Of a stretch of DNA of 48,253 nucleotides, positions 1 through 8,332 are shown piece by piece. Source of the stretch: Rickettsiales bacterium (lineage in GTDB: Bacteria > Pseudomonadota > Alphaproteobacteria > Rickettsiales > UBA1997); assembly GCA_017999675.1 (NCBI GenBank), contig JAGNLL010000009.1:1-48253 (forward strand), in the 5' to 3' direction. The position numbers and the translations under genes were made by a program. The notes under the pieces are model-generated. The model saw nothing but the letters and a program-made list of their open reading frames with translations. It was not told where the DNA came from and did no database searches. Within the stretch, counting starts at the first letter, position 1, and the number at the start of each line of letters is the position of its first letter.

Positions 1-510
1 CTTGACGATTTAATGCGCGAAAAATTTGGTCGCGATTTTGACGAAAACGGCAAGTTAGCTAAAAGCGGCAGCGTAAATTTCGTGCTCGCCGACTGCATTT
101 TGCAGCATGAAATTTTTAGAAAAGCACCGCCAAAATCTTTTGATCGCGACGATTTTGAAGTTTTGCTGGCGCCAATTCACACCCTCAAAACCGAAGACGC
201 TCTAGCGACCTTCACTTACATGCATGCCAAAGCTTTAGAGATTAATCTGAATTTTCTAAGCCAAAAACCGAAGGAAATTTTCATCTGCGGCGGCGGCAGA
301 AAGAATGTTGCGCTGATGGATGAGATGAAAAAATTAATGCCAGAAATTGAAATTAAAGCCGTGGAGGAAATTGGCTTGAATGGCGATGCCGTTGAAGCTG
401 AGGCTTTTGCGTTTTTGGGGATTAGAAGTTTTATTGGGTTGCCGATTAGTTTTAGGAATACGACGGGTGTGGCACACGAGGCTTGTGGTGGGGTTTTGTA
501 TAAAAAATAA
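1..510 (+). CDS. anmK: Anhydro-N-acetylmuramic acid kinase, C-terminal part (cut by window start)
   Basis: AnmK phosphorylates and opens 1,6-anhydro-MurNAc released in cell-wall turnover, yielding MurNAc-6-phosphate for recycling. The reading frame is open from base 1 (LDDLMREKFG...), so the gene begins outside the window; 169 residues are visible of a family length near 370. Family landmarks seen are ICGGGRKN (sugar/nucleotide fold), the acidic GDAVEAEAFAFLGIR segment and the terminal TTGV...GGVLY signature. The gene ends just before a palindromic R2 repeat and a strong bidirectional terminator. It shows that this organism makes and recycles peptidoglycan, unlike the most reduced Rickettsiales. 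Confidence 0.93.
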   Translation, partial: LDDLMREKFGRDFDENGKLAKSGSVNFVLADCILQHEIFRKAPPKSFDRDDFEVLLAPIHTLKTEDALATFTYMHAKALEINLNFLSQKPKEIFICGGGRKNVALMDEMKKLMPEIEIKAVEEIGLNGDAVEAEAFAFLGIRSFIGLPISFRNTTGVAHEACGGVLYKK

Positions 511-531
511 ATTCTTTAGCAGGTTGGTAAA

Positions 532-609
532 TGGATTGCCGCGCTTCGCTCGCAATGACGGGTGGGCGCGATCCTACATCCGTCATTGCGAACGAAGCGC
601 GGCAATCCA
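532..609. repeat. R2 palindromic repeat, copy 1
   Basis: Two arms of about 30 bases (532-561 and 580-609) are inverted copies with one mismatch, around an 18-base spacer. Each arm carries the core CATTGCGAGCGAAGCGCGGC or its complement. The same arm recurs at 33033-33126, 35842-35874 and 38676-38748. It lies between the convergent ends of anmK and the hydrolase gene, in non-coding DNA. Confidence 0.92.
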
Positions 610-620
610 GTCGTCAAATA

Positions 621-660
621 AAAAAACTCCCTTAAGAAAATTTCTTAAGGGAGTTTTTTA
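621..660. terminator. Bidirectional rho-independent terminator
   Basis: A near-perfect stem (ACTCCCTTAAGAAA / TTTCTTAAGGGAGT) is flanked by A6 on the left and T6 on the right, so it can end transcripts from both strands. It sits between anmK (plus) and the alpha/beta hydrolase (minus), which converge here. Confidence 0.9.
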
Positions 661-689
661 TTTTTAATCTTCAATCAGAGCTAAAACCT

Positions 690-1454
690 CTAACTCTCAA
701 AAGCCGTTAACGACTTCACCGGAAAGTGATTTCTCTCTGGCTTAATCTCTGCCACATTTTTCTTTTTACGACGACGACGTCTGTCGCGCTTCACCTTGCG
801 CACCTTAGTAGAATCTGCCACCAAACGATGTTTAATGTGAGCGTCAATAATCGATTCAAACTCTTCCATGTGATCTTTGAAAAAGTGATCGGCATTGTGA
901 ACCATCTGATAAACAACTTCGGCACCTTCTCTAGCTGATAATTTTTCAGCTAATTTTGCTGAATCAGCTTCTTTGGTAATGTCGTCTTTGCTGCCTTGAA
1001 CAACCAATCCAGCTGACGTGCAAGGCACGATAAAGTTGAAATCATATTTTGTAGCGGGAGGCGCAACCAAAATGTAATTTTCTAATTCAGGTCTTCTCAT
1101 TACGGCCTGTAGAGCAATCCAAGCGCCAAAAGAAAAACCAGCAATCCAATATTCGCTAGCTTCCATGTTTTGGTCGTGCAGCCAGTTCATCACTGCAGTG
1201 GCGTCTAAAAGTTCACCAGTACCGTTGTCAAACTTGCCTTGCGATTTTCCAACGCCGCGAAAATTAATGCGCAACACCGAGAAGCCATTATTTACAAAGG
1301 CTTTGTGCAGAGCGTAGGTAATTTTATTATTCATGGTTCCGCCGTGCAAAGGGTGCGGATGCAAAACTAGAGCAACAGGAGCTTTGGGATTGGTGCTTTG
1401 ATGATATCTACCTTCAATTCTACCGGCTGGGCCGTGGATAATTACTTCAGGCAT
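690..1454 (-). CDS. Alpha/beta hydrolase (COG2945-like) with a basic C-terminal tail
   Basis: A 254-residue cytoplasmic protein with an alpha/beta-hydrolase fold. It has the HPHPLHGGTMNNK oxyanion-side motif near residues 32-44, nucleophile elbow GFSFGAW (Ser108), a probable acid at Asp157/158 in QGSKDD, and His190 in NADHFF. This pattern matches the small COG2945 esterase-like family, whose substrate is unknown. The ATG at 1454 was chosen because family similarity starts there; the frame continues upstream to 1499 but into a terminator. After the fold ends at about residue 210 there is an extra 40-residue tail with a run of Arg/Lys (residues 217-232), which could bind nucleic acid or acidic lipids; that is inference. 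Confidence 0.85.
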   Translation of the reverse strand: MPEVIIHGPAGRIEGRYHQSTNPKAPVALVLHPHPLHGGTMNNKITYALHKAFVNNGFSVLRINFRGVGKSQGKFDNGTGELLDATAVMNWLHDQNMEASEYWIAGFSFGAWIALQAVMRRPELENYILVAPPATKYDFNFIVPCTSAGLVVQGSKDDITKEADSAKLAEKLSAREGAEVVYQMVHNADHFFKDHMEEFESIIDAHIKHRLVADSTKVRKVKRDRRRRRKKKNVAEIKPERNHFPVKSLTAFES

Positions 1455-1484
1455 GTGATAAAAATTTGTGTAAGTGCAAAAAAT

Positions 1485-1528
1485 AAAAAAGGGCGACAAC
1501 TAAAAAACAAAGTTGTCGCCCTTTTTTT
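1485..1528. terminator. Rho-independent terminator, bidirectional
   Basis: Stem GGGCGACAAC / GTTGTCGCCC (1491-1500 and 1512-1521) with T7 on the right and A6 on the left. On the minus strand it directly follows the stop codon of the 65-aa gene and separates it from the hydrolase gene downstream. Confidence 0.9.
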
Positions 1529-1531
1529 AAA

Positions 1532-1729
1532 CTACTTAATTTCGTTCCATTGAACTGGTTTTCCGTCAGCAGTCACAACTAAAGTTAAGGTGCCAGAAAA
1601 CTTTGCAGCCATATATTTGCCATGTCCGGCGTGAGTGCCACAGTAGTAAGCTGGATCAACGTCTTTGCCATCAAATTGTTTTTTTGCAGCAGCTTTTACC
1701 CGGTTTTTCGGGTTATTTTTAGTACCCAT
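1532..1729 (-). CDS. Small conserved-looking protein of unknown function (65 aa)
   Basis: The protein begins MGTKNNPKNRVKAAAKK, contains the central block YYCGTHAGHGKYMAAKF, and ends in a hydrophobic-polar stretch (LTLVVTADGKPVQW) that looks like two beta strands. A Cys and two His residues lie close together (YYCGTHAGHG), which might bind a metal; this is inference. It has its own terminator just downstream and a 105-base divergent promoter region shared with pgk, so it is probably a free-standing transcript. I recall similar short proteins in other proteobacteria but cannot name a family. Confidence 0.75.
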   Translation of the reverse strand: MGTKNNPKNRVKAAAKKQFDGKDVDPAYYCGTHAGHGKYMAAKFSGTLTLVVTADGKPVQWNEIK

Positions 1730-1834
1730 GTTTTTTTTAGAATTATTGGTTGAAAACTTTTGTGAAGGCGGCGCAAACTAGAAACCGATGCACCAAAATC
1801 AAGTTTTTTTTCCTCATAAATTTCAAATCAAAAA

Positions 1835-3031
1835 ATGCCAAAATTTACTCGCCTAAAAGACTGTGTTGTAAGTAATAAAAACGTCATCGTGCGCGTTGAT
1901 ATCAACGTGCCAATCAACAACGGAAAAATCGAAGATGACACTCGCATTAAAGCCGTGATCCCAACTCTTAAATACCTCGCGCAAAACCAAGCCAAAGTAA
2001 TCGTCATTTCACATTTCGGACGCCCTGAAGGCAAGGTTGAACCTTCAATGTCAATTCAACCACTAGTGTCACGCGTTCAAGAATTACTTGGCTCTATCAA
2101 AGTTAGCTTCGTTGATGATTGCATCGGCGACAAAGTAAAATCAGCGGTTGCCGCCACAAACTACGGCGAAGTAATCATGCTCGAAAACCTGCGCTTCTAC
2201 AAACAAGAAACCAAAAACGATCCAGAGTTTTCGCGTGAATTAGCCAGCCTTGCCAACCTTTACGTTAATGACGCATTTTCGTGCTCGCACCGCTCGCACG
2301 CTTCAATCACCGGCATTCCTGCCATCTTAAAATCTGCCGCCGGATTTTTAATGGAAGCCGAATTAGACGGCCTAACCAACCACCTAGAAAACGCCAAAAA
2401 ACCAATGATGGCAGTAGTTGGCGGCGCTAAAGTTTCAACTAAACTTGATTTGCTAAATTCACTTTCAAGCAAAGCTGATACCATCTTGGTTGCAGGCGGC
2501 ATGGCCAATACCTTCCTTTACGCTCTAGGCAAAAACATCGGCAAATCGCTTTGCGAAAAAGATTTAAAAGACACCGCACTAGAAATTATCGAAACCGCCA
2601 AAGCCAATGGATGCAGAATAATCCTGCCTTTCGACGTGGTGGTTGCTAAAAAATTTGAAGCAAATGCTGCTCACCAAACTGTCTCAACTGACAACGTTGC
2701 CGAAGATGACATCATCCTCGACGTGGGTGCCGCCAGCAGCGCCAAAATCGCCGAAGAACTAGCCGCCCACAAAACCTTAGTTTGGAACGGCCCACTCGGC
2801 GCTTTTGAAATGAAACCTTTCAATATCGGCACCGAATCCTTCGCCCGCGTGGCCGTAAAGTTAACCGAAGAAGGAAAGTTAGTTTCAGTTTCAGGTGGTG
2901 GCGATTCCGTTGCGGCCCTAAACTCGATTGGCCTCGCCGAAAAATTTACCTACATCTCAACCGCCGGCGGCGCCTTTTTAGAATGGCTTGAGGGGAAAGA
3001 TTTGCCCGGCGTTGCAGCGCTTAATGGCTAA
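1835..3031 (+). CDS. pgk: Phosphoglycerate kinase
   Basis: Converts 1,3-bisphosphoglycerate plus ADP to 3-phosphoglycerate plus ATP in glycolysis or gluconeogenesis. At 398 residues it is full length. N-terminal motifs are VIVRVDINVPI, ISHFGRPEGK and the GEVIMLENLRFYKQE segment. The hinge region AKKPMMAVVGGAKVSTKLDLL and C-terminal VWNGPLGAFE and SVSGGGDSVAAL loops are all present. The ATG at 1835 fits the family N terminus. It stands alone between the divergent 65-aa gene and the convergent surA gene. Rickettsia species lack glycolysis, so pgk supports a more metabolically able relative. Confidence 0.98.
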   Translation: MPKFTRLKDCVVSNKNVIVRVDINVPINNGKIEDDTRIKAVIPTLKYLAQNQAKVIVISHFGRPEGKVEPSMSIQPLVSRVQELLGSIKVSFVDDCIGDKVKSAVAATNYGEVIMLENLRFYKQETKNDPEFSRELASLANLYVNDAFSCSHRSHASITGIPAILKSAAGFLMEAELDGLTNHLENAKKPMMAVVGGAKVSTKLDLLNSLSSKADTILVAGGMANTFLYALGKNIGKSLCEKDLKDTALEIIETAKANGCRIILPFDVVVAKKFEANAAHQTVSTDNVAEDDIILDVGAASSAKIAEELAAHKTLVWNGPLGAFEMKPFNIGTESFARVAVKLTEEGKLVSVSGGGDSVAALNSIGLAEKFTYISTAGGAFLEWLEGKDLPGVAALNG

Positions 3032-3050
3032 TCTTTTTAGGTTTAAAAAT

Positions 3051-3076
3051 GAATTTTGAACGCACGTTCAAAATTC
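3051..3076 (-). terminator. Hairpin between pgk and surA, probable surA terminator
   Basis: A perfect inverted repeat with 12-base arms (GAATTTTGAACG / CGTTCAAAATTC) and a 2-base centre. Read on the minus strand it is followed by a short T run (ATTTTTAAA), so it best fits the end of the ctpA-surA transcript. On the plus strand it is followed by A residues, but it may also protect or end the pgk mRNA. Confidence 0.65.
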
Positions 3077-3144
3077 AAAAAAACCAGCACAAAGCCACTA
3101 AAATCAAGGTTTTCGAGAGATTATTAATTTCGAAAAAAAATTAC

Positions 3145-4077
3145 CTAAAACGCCCCTTGAGTAATTTCAACAAACGCCTTTTTGCGCAAATCCATTGAAT
3201 ATCCTTTGGCAACTGTTTGCAGCTTTTTTGAAAATATTGCGTTGCGGGCAGCGGCCATGTCTTGGTCGGCAATGTGGGTTTCGGTTTTGGCGTCTAGCAG
3301 TTTAAAAATATGGTGGCCGTCGGCGAGTTTAATGGCATCAGAGTAGCCATCTTTTTTAAGTTTTGAAATGGCGGCGTAAATTTTTTGGTCAATGTCGGCT
3401 TGCGAAACCCAGCCGATTTCGCCGTTATTTTCTGCACTCAAGCTTGCTGAAAACTGACGCACGATGTTTTTAAAATCTGCGCCCTGCCTTAGTTCTTGCA
3501 CCAACTTTGTTGCTAGCTGTTCAGAATTTTGCGACGGCGCGATTAAAATTTCGGCGATCAAAAACTTTTTCACGTCGGTGTTAAACTTGTGCTGTTCGAA
3601 AAATTCTCTTACCTCAACTTCTGTGACTTTTACCTTAGAGCGCAAAAGCTCGGAGATAATTTTTGACCACAAGATTTCAGACTCAACCTGCTGCAAATAA
3701 TTTTCAAAAGACAGACCTTTACTGGTGAAAAAAAGTTTAAACTGCGTGGCGTTTTTTTTCTGCTGCGCCGCCAAAACATCGATCGCTTCGCGCATTTCTT
3801 CTGGAGCCACTTCCATCTTAAGGCTTGCCGCTTCTTGCCTGATTAATTCTTCGTCAATCATCTTGTCGAGGATTTGGCTGGCGAGTAATTTTTTGTCTTG
3901 TGGGTCAGTGATTTTGATTTTTGAAACTGTGACGACAAAACGGTAGCGATCCACCAACTCAGCGTTGGTGATGGCCTTTTTATTGACCTTGGCGATGATG
4001 AAATTTTCTTGCAGAGGCGCTGCAAGAGATGAAAAAGAAACGAAAAAACCGACTAAAAATAAAATCAGTTTTTTCAT
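3145..4077 (-). CDS. surA: SurA-like periplasmic peptidyl-prolyl isomerase / chaperone
   Basis: A 310-residue exported protein with a signal peptide (MKKLILFLVGFFVSFSSLAA). The SurA N-terminal chaperone region starts FIIAKVNKKAITNAELVDR and includes QILDKMIDEELIRQEA. One parvulin (rotamase) domain covers about residues 165-262, ending in the typical GEIGWVSQADID and DGYSDAIKLADGHHIFKLLD segments. E. coli SurA has two parvulin domains; one copy is usual in short alphaproteobacterial forms. It would help fold outer-membrane beta-barrel proteins such as the one at 44905. The start overlaps the ctpA stop (ATGA), so the two are translationally coupled. Confidence 0.92.
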   Translation of the reverse strand: MKKLILFLVGFFVSFSSLAAPLQENFIIAKVNKKAITNAELVDRYRFVVTVSKIKITDPQDKKLLASQILDKMIDEELIRQEAASLKMEVAPEEMREAIDVLAAQQKKNATQFKLFFTSKGLSFENYLQQVESEILWSKIISELLRSKVKVTEVEVREFFEQHKFNTDVKKFLIAEILIAPSQNSEQLATKLVQELRQGADFKNIVRQFSASLSAENNGEIGWVSQADIDQKIYAAISKLKKDGYSDAIKLADGHHIFKLLDAKTETHIADQDMAAARNAIFSKKLQTVAKGYSMDLRKKAFVEITQGAF

Positions 4078-5399
4078 TTTTTAACCGCCGCTTTGTAGGC
4101 ATTAACACCTTGAATTAGGTCGATTGCGCGCGCCAGTTGATAGTCTTGGTCGTAGAGCTCAAGGCTGGCATCAGCACCTTTTTCTTTTTTGGCTTCTGTC
4201 AGCGCCTCCTGCAGTTGAACTTTGATGTGGCCTGTTAAATCGGCCTCAGAATCGCGATCAAACTCTTTGGTTTTTTCAATTTTGGCGCTGGTCACTTCAA
4301 TGTCTGGCTCAATGCCGTGCGCTTGAATTGATTTGCCACTTGGCGTGTAGTAAAGCGCGGTTGTTAGGCGCAGCGCCCCGTGGTTTTTTTCGAGAGGAAT
4401 TACAGTTTGCACCGAACCTTTACCGAAAGATTTTACACCCATGATTGCAGCGCGTTTGTGGTCTTGCAGAGCGCCGGCAACAATCTCAGAAGCAGAAGCC
4501 GAGCCTTCGTTAATCAGCACCACGATTGGCAGATTTGCCACTAATTCTTCGTTGGTGTCGTCTTTGTAATGACGCTCTTCAGTAGCGCGGCCCTTGATTG
4601 AAACAATCTCGTCATCTTTGTTTAAAAACAGCTCACTAACTTTTACCGCTTGATCTAAAAGCCCACCGGGATTTCCGCGCAAATCAAGCACCAAACCTTT
4701 GAGATTTTTTTCGCCAATTTTCGCTTTTAAGCTTTTTAACTCAGCCGCCGTACCAGATGCCGCCTGCTCTGAGAAGGTGTTAATTTTTACGTAAGCCACG
4801 TTTTTAAACTGCGCCGATTTTACTGCTTTTACTTTGATGATTTGGCGCGTGATGTTTTTTTCCAGCGGCGCTTTTTCGCCCTTGCGCAAGATGGTCACTT
4901 TTACGTCGGTTCTGGGTTTGCCGCGTAGTTTTTTTACTACTTCTTCAATGCTTAGGCCAACAACGCTTTTGCCGTCAACTTTGGTAATGTAGTCTCCCGA
5001 CTTAATGCCCACTTTAAATGCCGGTGTGTCGTCGATTGCCGAAATAACTTTTACAACCGACATCTCCATTGTGATTTCAATGCCCACTCCACCAAATTCG
5101 CCTTTGGTTTGAACTTGCATTTCTTTAAGAGATTCTTCGTTTAGGTAAGATGAGTGTGGGTCAAGAGATGTTAAAATGCCATCCGCTGCAGCTTCAGATA
5201 GTTGGCGGTCAGTTTTTTCTTCAACGTAATCTTTTTTTACGCGAGCCATTACTTCTTCTAGAAATTCTTTTTGAACTTCTGGCGAGGCAGTGTTTTCAAG
5301 CTTGATTGGCTTGATTTGAATTTGCGAAAGGGAGATTGCAGAAAAAAATCCTACAAAAGTTGAGGCAATAACAATCGCAGAGATTTTGAAATTTTTCAT
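4074..5399 (-). CDS. ctpA: Carboxy-terminal processing protease CtpA (S41 family)
   Basis: A 441-residue periplasmic serine protease anchored by an N-terminal hydrophobic segment (residues 5-25). The PDZ domain at about 95-175 has the GGVGIEI carboxylate-binding loop. The S41 protease domain follows with LRGNPGGLLDQ. The Ser-Lys dyad is Ser302 in NEGSASASEI and Lys327 in SFGKGSVQ. CtpA enzymes trim or degrade periplasmic and outer-membrane proteins from the C terminus. The start at 5399 (MKNFKIS) matches the family; the frame continues upstream to 5453, but that part lies in an R1 repeat. It is coupled to surA by an ATGA overlap, a sensible envelope quality-control pair. Confidence 0.96.
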   Translation of the reverse strand: MKNFKISAIVIASTFVGFFSAISLSQIQIKPIKLENTASPEVQKEFLEEVMARVKKDYVEEKTDRQLSEAAADGILTSLDPHSSYLNEESLKEMQVQTKGEFGGVGIEITMEMSVVKVISAIDDTPAFKVGIKSGDYITKVDGKSVVGLSIEEVVKKLRGKPRTDVKVTILRKGEKAPLEKNITRQIIKVKAVKSAQFKNVAYVKINTFSEQAASGTAAELKSLKAKIGEKNLKGLVLDLRGNPGGLLDQAVKVSELFLNKDDEIVSIKGRATEERHYKDDTNEELVANLPIVVLINEGSASASEIVAGALQDHKRAAIMGVKSFGKGSVQTVIPLEKNHGALRLTTALYYTPSGKSIQAHGIEPDIEVTSAKIEKTKEFDRDSEADLTGHIKVQLQEALTEAKKEKGADASLELYDQDYQLARAIDLIQGVNAYKAAVKK

Positions 5400-5438
5400 G
5401 GATGGGGTGAGATGGGGGTGGGAGTGATTTGGTAATTT

Positions 5439-5513
5439 GAGATCCTGAAACAAGTTCAGGATGACAGACTAAAAACTAAACTCTGTCATCCTGAACTTGT
5501 TTGAAGGATCTCT
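5439..5513. repeat. R1 palindromic repeat, intergenic copy
   Basis: Two inverted arms, GATCCTGAAACAAGTTCAGG (from 5441) and its complement (ending near 5512), each itself a small hairpin, around a short AT-rich centre. The right arm has a small change (TTTGAAGGATC instead of TTTCAGGATC). It lies in the 5' leader of ctpA. The same element is found in frame inside tyrA and the methyltransferase gene. Confidence 0.92.
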
Positions 5514-5522
5514 GGCTTAAGC

Positions 5523-5888
5523 CTATTGAATACCGTATTCTTCTTTCAACGCGCCGGTAATTTCTTCAGACGGGTCATCGCCGTAGGCCGAAAACAAAAT
5601 TTTGCCGTAGTTTTCTAAGTGAATGATTTCGTCATTCAAAGCTTTCAAGAAAAGTTGAACTTTAAGGCGGTCAACCAAAACGTAGTACCAAGCGTTGCGT
5701 CCGGCATCTACACCTTTTACTAGATAAATTAGTTCTGCTTGCATTTTTTTTTGGGGATCAATTTGTTTTAGGGGAGCTTTCTGACCTACGTCAGAAGAGC
5801 TTTGAGAAGATTTTTGTTCAATTTTTTCTGACGTAAAAGATGGCTTTTTAGCGTATCTTTCAGCGAAACTTTTTTGCTGCTCAGTCAT
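5523..5888 (-). CDS. Conserved alphaproteobacterial protein of unknown function
   Basis: A 121-residue protein with no signal peptide. The first 45 residues are polar and low-complexity (KSSQSSSDVGQK). The C-terminal half is the conserved part: AELIYLVKGVDAGRNAWYYVLVDRLKVQLFLKAL, followed by ENYGKILFSAYGDDPSEEI. Proteins with this WYYVLVD...LENYGKIL pattern occur in many Alphaproteobacteria and have no known role as far as I recall. It follows a small lipoprotein gene with a 5-base gap, so the two form an operon, possibly reading on into ctpA through the R1 repeat. Confidence 0.8.
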   Translation of the reverse strand: MTEQQKSFAERYAKKPSFTSEKIEQKSSQSSSDVGQKAPLKQIDPQKKMQAELIYLVKGVDAGRNAWYYVLVDRLKVQLFLKALNDEIIHLENYGKILFSAYGDDPSEEITGALKEEYGIQ

Positions 5889-5893
5889 GTTTT

Positions 5894-6067
5894 TTAAGAA
5901 TTTTGTTTGTGATTATTTTGTGAATTAAGCCACCATTGGTTAATTGACTTTTTTGGTCCACAAGGCCCGTCTTCCGTTGAAACACAAGGGCTTTTAACAT
6001 CGATAATTTTTTCGGCGCAAGAAAAAGCAAAGAAAAAAATCGCCAAGATCGAAAGAATTTTTTTCAT
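5894..6067 (-). CDS. Small lipoprotein, DUF2706-like
   Basis: A 57-residue precursor. The N terminus MKKILSILAIFFFAFSC is a lipoprotein signal peptide with Cys17 as the likely acylated residue. The short mature part has the Cys pair in VKSPCVSTEDGPCGPKK and then INQWWLN. A similar KSPCVS...C layout is known from the small rickettsial DUF2706 proteins; the match is from memory and modest. The ATG at 6067 was preferred over an upstream in-frame start at 6100 because it gives a clean signal peptide. It heads the minus-strand run toward ctpA and surA. Confidence 0.7.
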   Translation of the reverse strand: MKKILSILAIFFFAFSCAEKIIDVKSPCVSTEDGPCGPKKSINQWWLNSQNNHKQNS

Positions 6068-6176
6068 GTTTTGATTATTTTTTTTAAAGGAGATTTCCAA
6101 AAAAAAGTAAGTGCTTGCTAGAATTTTTCAATAAGTAAAATTCGTCGCATCCCGTCTTAATTAACTCCCTTTTAAA

Positions 6177-7226
6177 TTGTCAAAAATCATTTTCCAAAAA
6201 ACGCTCATTGTTGGTCTTGGCCTTATTGGCGGATCCTTTGCTAAAGCGCTTCGCCAACATAAAATTTCTGCAGAAATTTTTGCTTTTGATCTCGATTTAG
6301 AGTCGATCGATCTAGCTAAAAACGACGGCGTAATTAACGGCGGCGCTGATAATTTTTTAATGCTTGAGCATACCTTCGATTTAATCGTTATCGCCGCACC
6401 ACTTGCCGCTTACGAAGAAATTTTTGCCGAAATTTCTGAAGCCATTTCACCTAAAACAATCGTGATTGATTTGGGTTCTTTGAAAAATTTTATTACTGAG
6501 ATTTTACCAAAAAATTTGGCGCAAAATTTTGTTGCTTGTCACCCGATTGCAGGGTCTGAAAAAAATGGTTTTGAAAATTCTGATGCTCAGCTTTTTTTAG
6601 GCAAAAAATTTGTGATTTGCCCAACTGCTAAAAATGATTTAGAGGCGGTAAAAAAAGTTGAAAATTTAGCCAAAGAAATTGGCTGCAGCGTTGAATTAGT
6701 TGATGCTAAAAAGCATGACGAAATTTACGCTTTAGTTTCGCACTTGCCGCAGTTTTTGTCTTTTTTAACCAAAGAATTTTCGCCAAAAAATATCAAAGAC
6801 GAGTTCTTCAAAACTGCATTTCGTTTGGATGATTCTGACCCTGAAATTTGGGCAGATATTTTTGAGTTGAATGACGAAAATATGGAGAAGTTTTACGTCG
6901 AGTTTTTTGACGCTTTGGAGAAAGAAATAAAGATCCTGAAACAAGTTCAGGATGACGGTTTTTTTCATGGTCATCCTGAACTTGTTTCAGGATCTTTTGA
7001 CGAAAGCTTTCTTGAAGAAAACTTCGTCGCAATTTTCACCCGTGCGATCATCGTTAAAACTTATCTAAATCTACCAAAAATAAAATCTTACCAAATCTAC
7101 GCCGGCGCTGGCTTTCGCGACTTCACTTCAATCGTAAAAATCTTAGATTTAGAACCAAAAAAACTCACCGATCTAATCGAAAAAAATCACAAAAAAATTC
7201 TTAAAATTTTTAATTCACTTTCATGA
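6177..7226 (+). CDS. tyrA: Prephenate/arogenate dehydrogenase with an in-frame R1 repeat
   Basis: Oxidatively decarboxylates prephenate or arogenate in tyrosine synthesis. The NAD-binding Rossmann motif GLGLIGGS is at residues 13-20. It is followed by DLGSLK, the substrate-site [16 protein letters not shown] and SHLPQFLSF. The C-terminal [10 protein letters not shown] signature is intact. Length is 349 residues, somewhat long because about 22 residues (252-274, ILKQVQDD...HPELVSGS) come from an R1 palindrome inserted without breaking the frame. The start is TTG at 6177, the only start that keeps the complete Rossmann strand. The stop overlaps the ispG start (ATGA), so this gene opens the operon that runs to mlaC. 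Confidence 0.93.
   Translation: MSKIIFQKTLIVGLGLIGGSFAKALRQHKISAEIFAFDLDLESIDLAKNDGVINGGADNFLMLEHTFDLIVIAAPLAAYEEIFAEISEAISPKTIVIDLGSLKNFITEILPKNLAQNFVACHPIAGSEKNGFENSDAQLFLGKKFVICPTAKNDLEAVKKVENLAKEIGCSVELVDAKKHDEIYALVSHLPQFLSFLTKEFSPKNIKDEFFKTAFRLDDSDPEIWADIFELNDENMEKFYVEFFDALEKEIKILKQVQDDGFFHGHPELVSGSFDESFLEENFVAIFTRAIIVKTYLNLPKIKSYQIYAGAGFRDFTSIVKILDLEPKKLTDLIEKNHKKILKIFNSLS
6931..6996. repeat. R1 palindromic repeat inside tyrA, in frame
   Basis: 66 bases (22 codons) with the same arms as the R1 copy at 5439. It adds ILKQVQDD, a short GFFHG centre and HPELVSGS to the protein between two helices of the C-terminal domain. Reading continues after it to the conserved GAGFRD motif, so the gene is not disrupted. 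Confidence 0.95.
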
Positions 7227-8332
7227 GCCAAGATCAATTAAACGAAATTCGCCCCTACCGCGCCGTGCATCGTCGTAAGTCGCGCCAAATTTTTGTCGGC
7301 AATGTGGCAATCGGTGGCGACGCGCCAATCGCGGTGCAGTCAATGACCAACACACCAACCACCGACGTGCAAGCAACCATTCACCAGGTTAACGAATGCG
7401 TTGAAGTTGGCGCTGAATTAATGCGCATTTCGGTGCCTGACAAAGAGTCGTCCGACGCGCTACGCCAAATCATCCCGCACTGCCCTGTGCCAATTATTGC
7501 CGACATTCACTTTCACTACCGTCGCGCCATTGAAGCGGCTGAAGCAGGGGCAAAATGTTTACGAATTAATCCGGGAAACATTGGCTCTGACGAAAAAGTT
7601 CGCGAGGTAATCAAAGCCGCCAAAGACTACGGCTGCTCAATTCGCATTGGTGTGAACGCCGGCTCACTCGAGGCCGATTTGCTCAACAAATACAAAACGC
7701 CAACCCCCGAAGCACTAGTTGAATCGGCGCAACGCCACATTCAAATTCTCGAACAAAACGACTTTTTTAATTTTAAAATCAGCGTCAAAGCCTCTGACGT
7801 TTTCTTGGCAGTTGCCGGCTACCGCAAGCTTGCTGAGGCTTGCGACTACCCGCTGCACATTGGCATTACCGAAGCCGGAAGTTTGGCGGCAGGCACCGTA
7901 AAATCTGCAATCGGCCTTGGCACTTTGCTGTGGGAAGGAATTGGCGACACAATGCGCGTGTCGCTTTCGGCCGACCCGAAAGAAGAAATAAAAGTGGCTT
8001 ACCAAATTTTAAAAACCTTGGGGCTACGTCACCGCGGCGTAAATTTAATTTCGTGCCCAAGCTGCGCCCGCCAAGCTTTTGACGTGGTAAAAACCGTTGA
8101 GGCTGTTGAGAAGCGCGTTGAACACATTAAAACCCCACTAACAATTTCAATTTTAGGCTGCGTGGTAAATGGCCTTGGCGAGGCGGCGCACACGCAAATT
8201 GGCATTACCGGTGGTGGCGGTGGACGTCACAATGTTTACATGAATGGCAAGCCCGACCACAAAGTTGAAAGCGGCGAACTGGTTGAGCACATTGTTTCGT
8301 TGATTGAAAAAGAAGCGAAAAATGTTCGCTAA
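7223..8332 (+). CDS. ispG: 4-hydroxy-3-methylbut-2-enyl-diphosphate synthase
   Basis: A [4Fe-4S] enzyme of the MEP isoprenoid pathway that converts MEcPP to HMBPP. The 369-residue length is typical of the short bacterial form. The TIM-barrel part starts [21 protein letters not shown]. The cluster ligands are Cys278 and Cys281 (CPSCAR) and Cys313 ([10 protein letters not shown]), with the conserved Glu320. The start overlaps the end of tyrA by 4 bases and the end overlaps the methyltransferase start by 11. Many Rickettsia have lost the MEP pathway, while Anaplasmataceae and free-living alphas keep it. Confidence 0.98.
   Translation: MSQDQLNEIRPYRAVHRRKSRQIFVGNVAIGGDAPIAVQSMTNTPTTDVQATIHQVNECVEVGAELMRISVPDKESSDALRQIIPHCPVPIIADIHFHYRRAIEAAEAGAKCLRINPGNIGSDEKVREVIKAAKDYGCSIRIGVNAGSLEADLLNKYKTPTPEALVESAQRHIQILEQNDFFNFKISVKASDVFLAVAGYRKLAEACDYPLHIGITEAGSLAAGTVKSAIGLGTLLWEGIGDTMRVSLSADPKEEIKVAYQILKTLGLRHRGVNLISCPSCARQAFDVVKTVEAVEKRVEHIKTPLTISILGCVVNGLGEAAHTQIGITGGGGGRHNVYMNGKPDHKVESGELVEHIVSLIEKEAKNVR

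Noticed and set aside
380-667. 95-aa plus-strand frame reading through the R2 repeat and terminator
   Set aside because: It lies in another frame of anmK and is then made of repeat and terminator sequence only.
7719-8082. Open frames on both strands inside ispG
   Set aside because: They are shadows of ispG, whose motifs and cluster cysteines are complete in its own frame.
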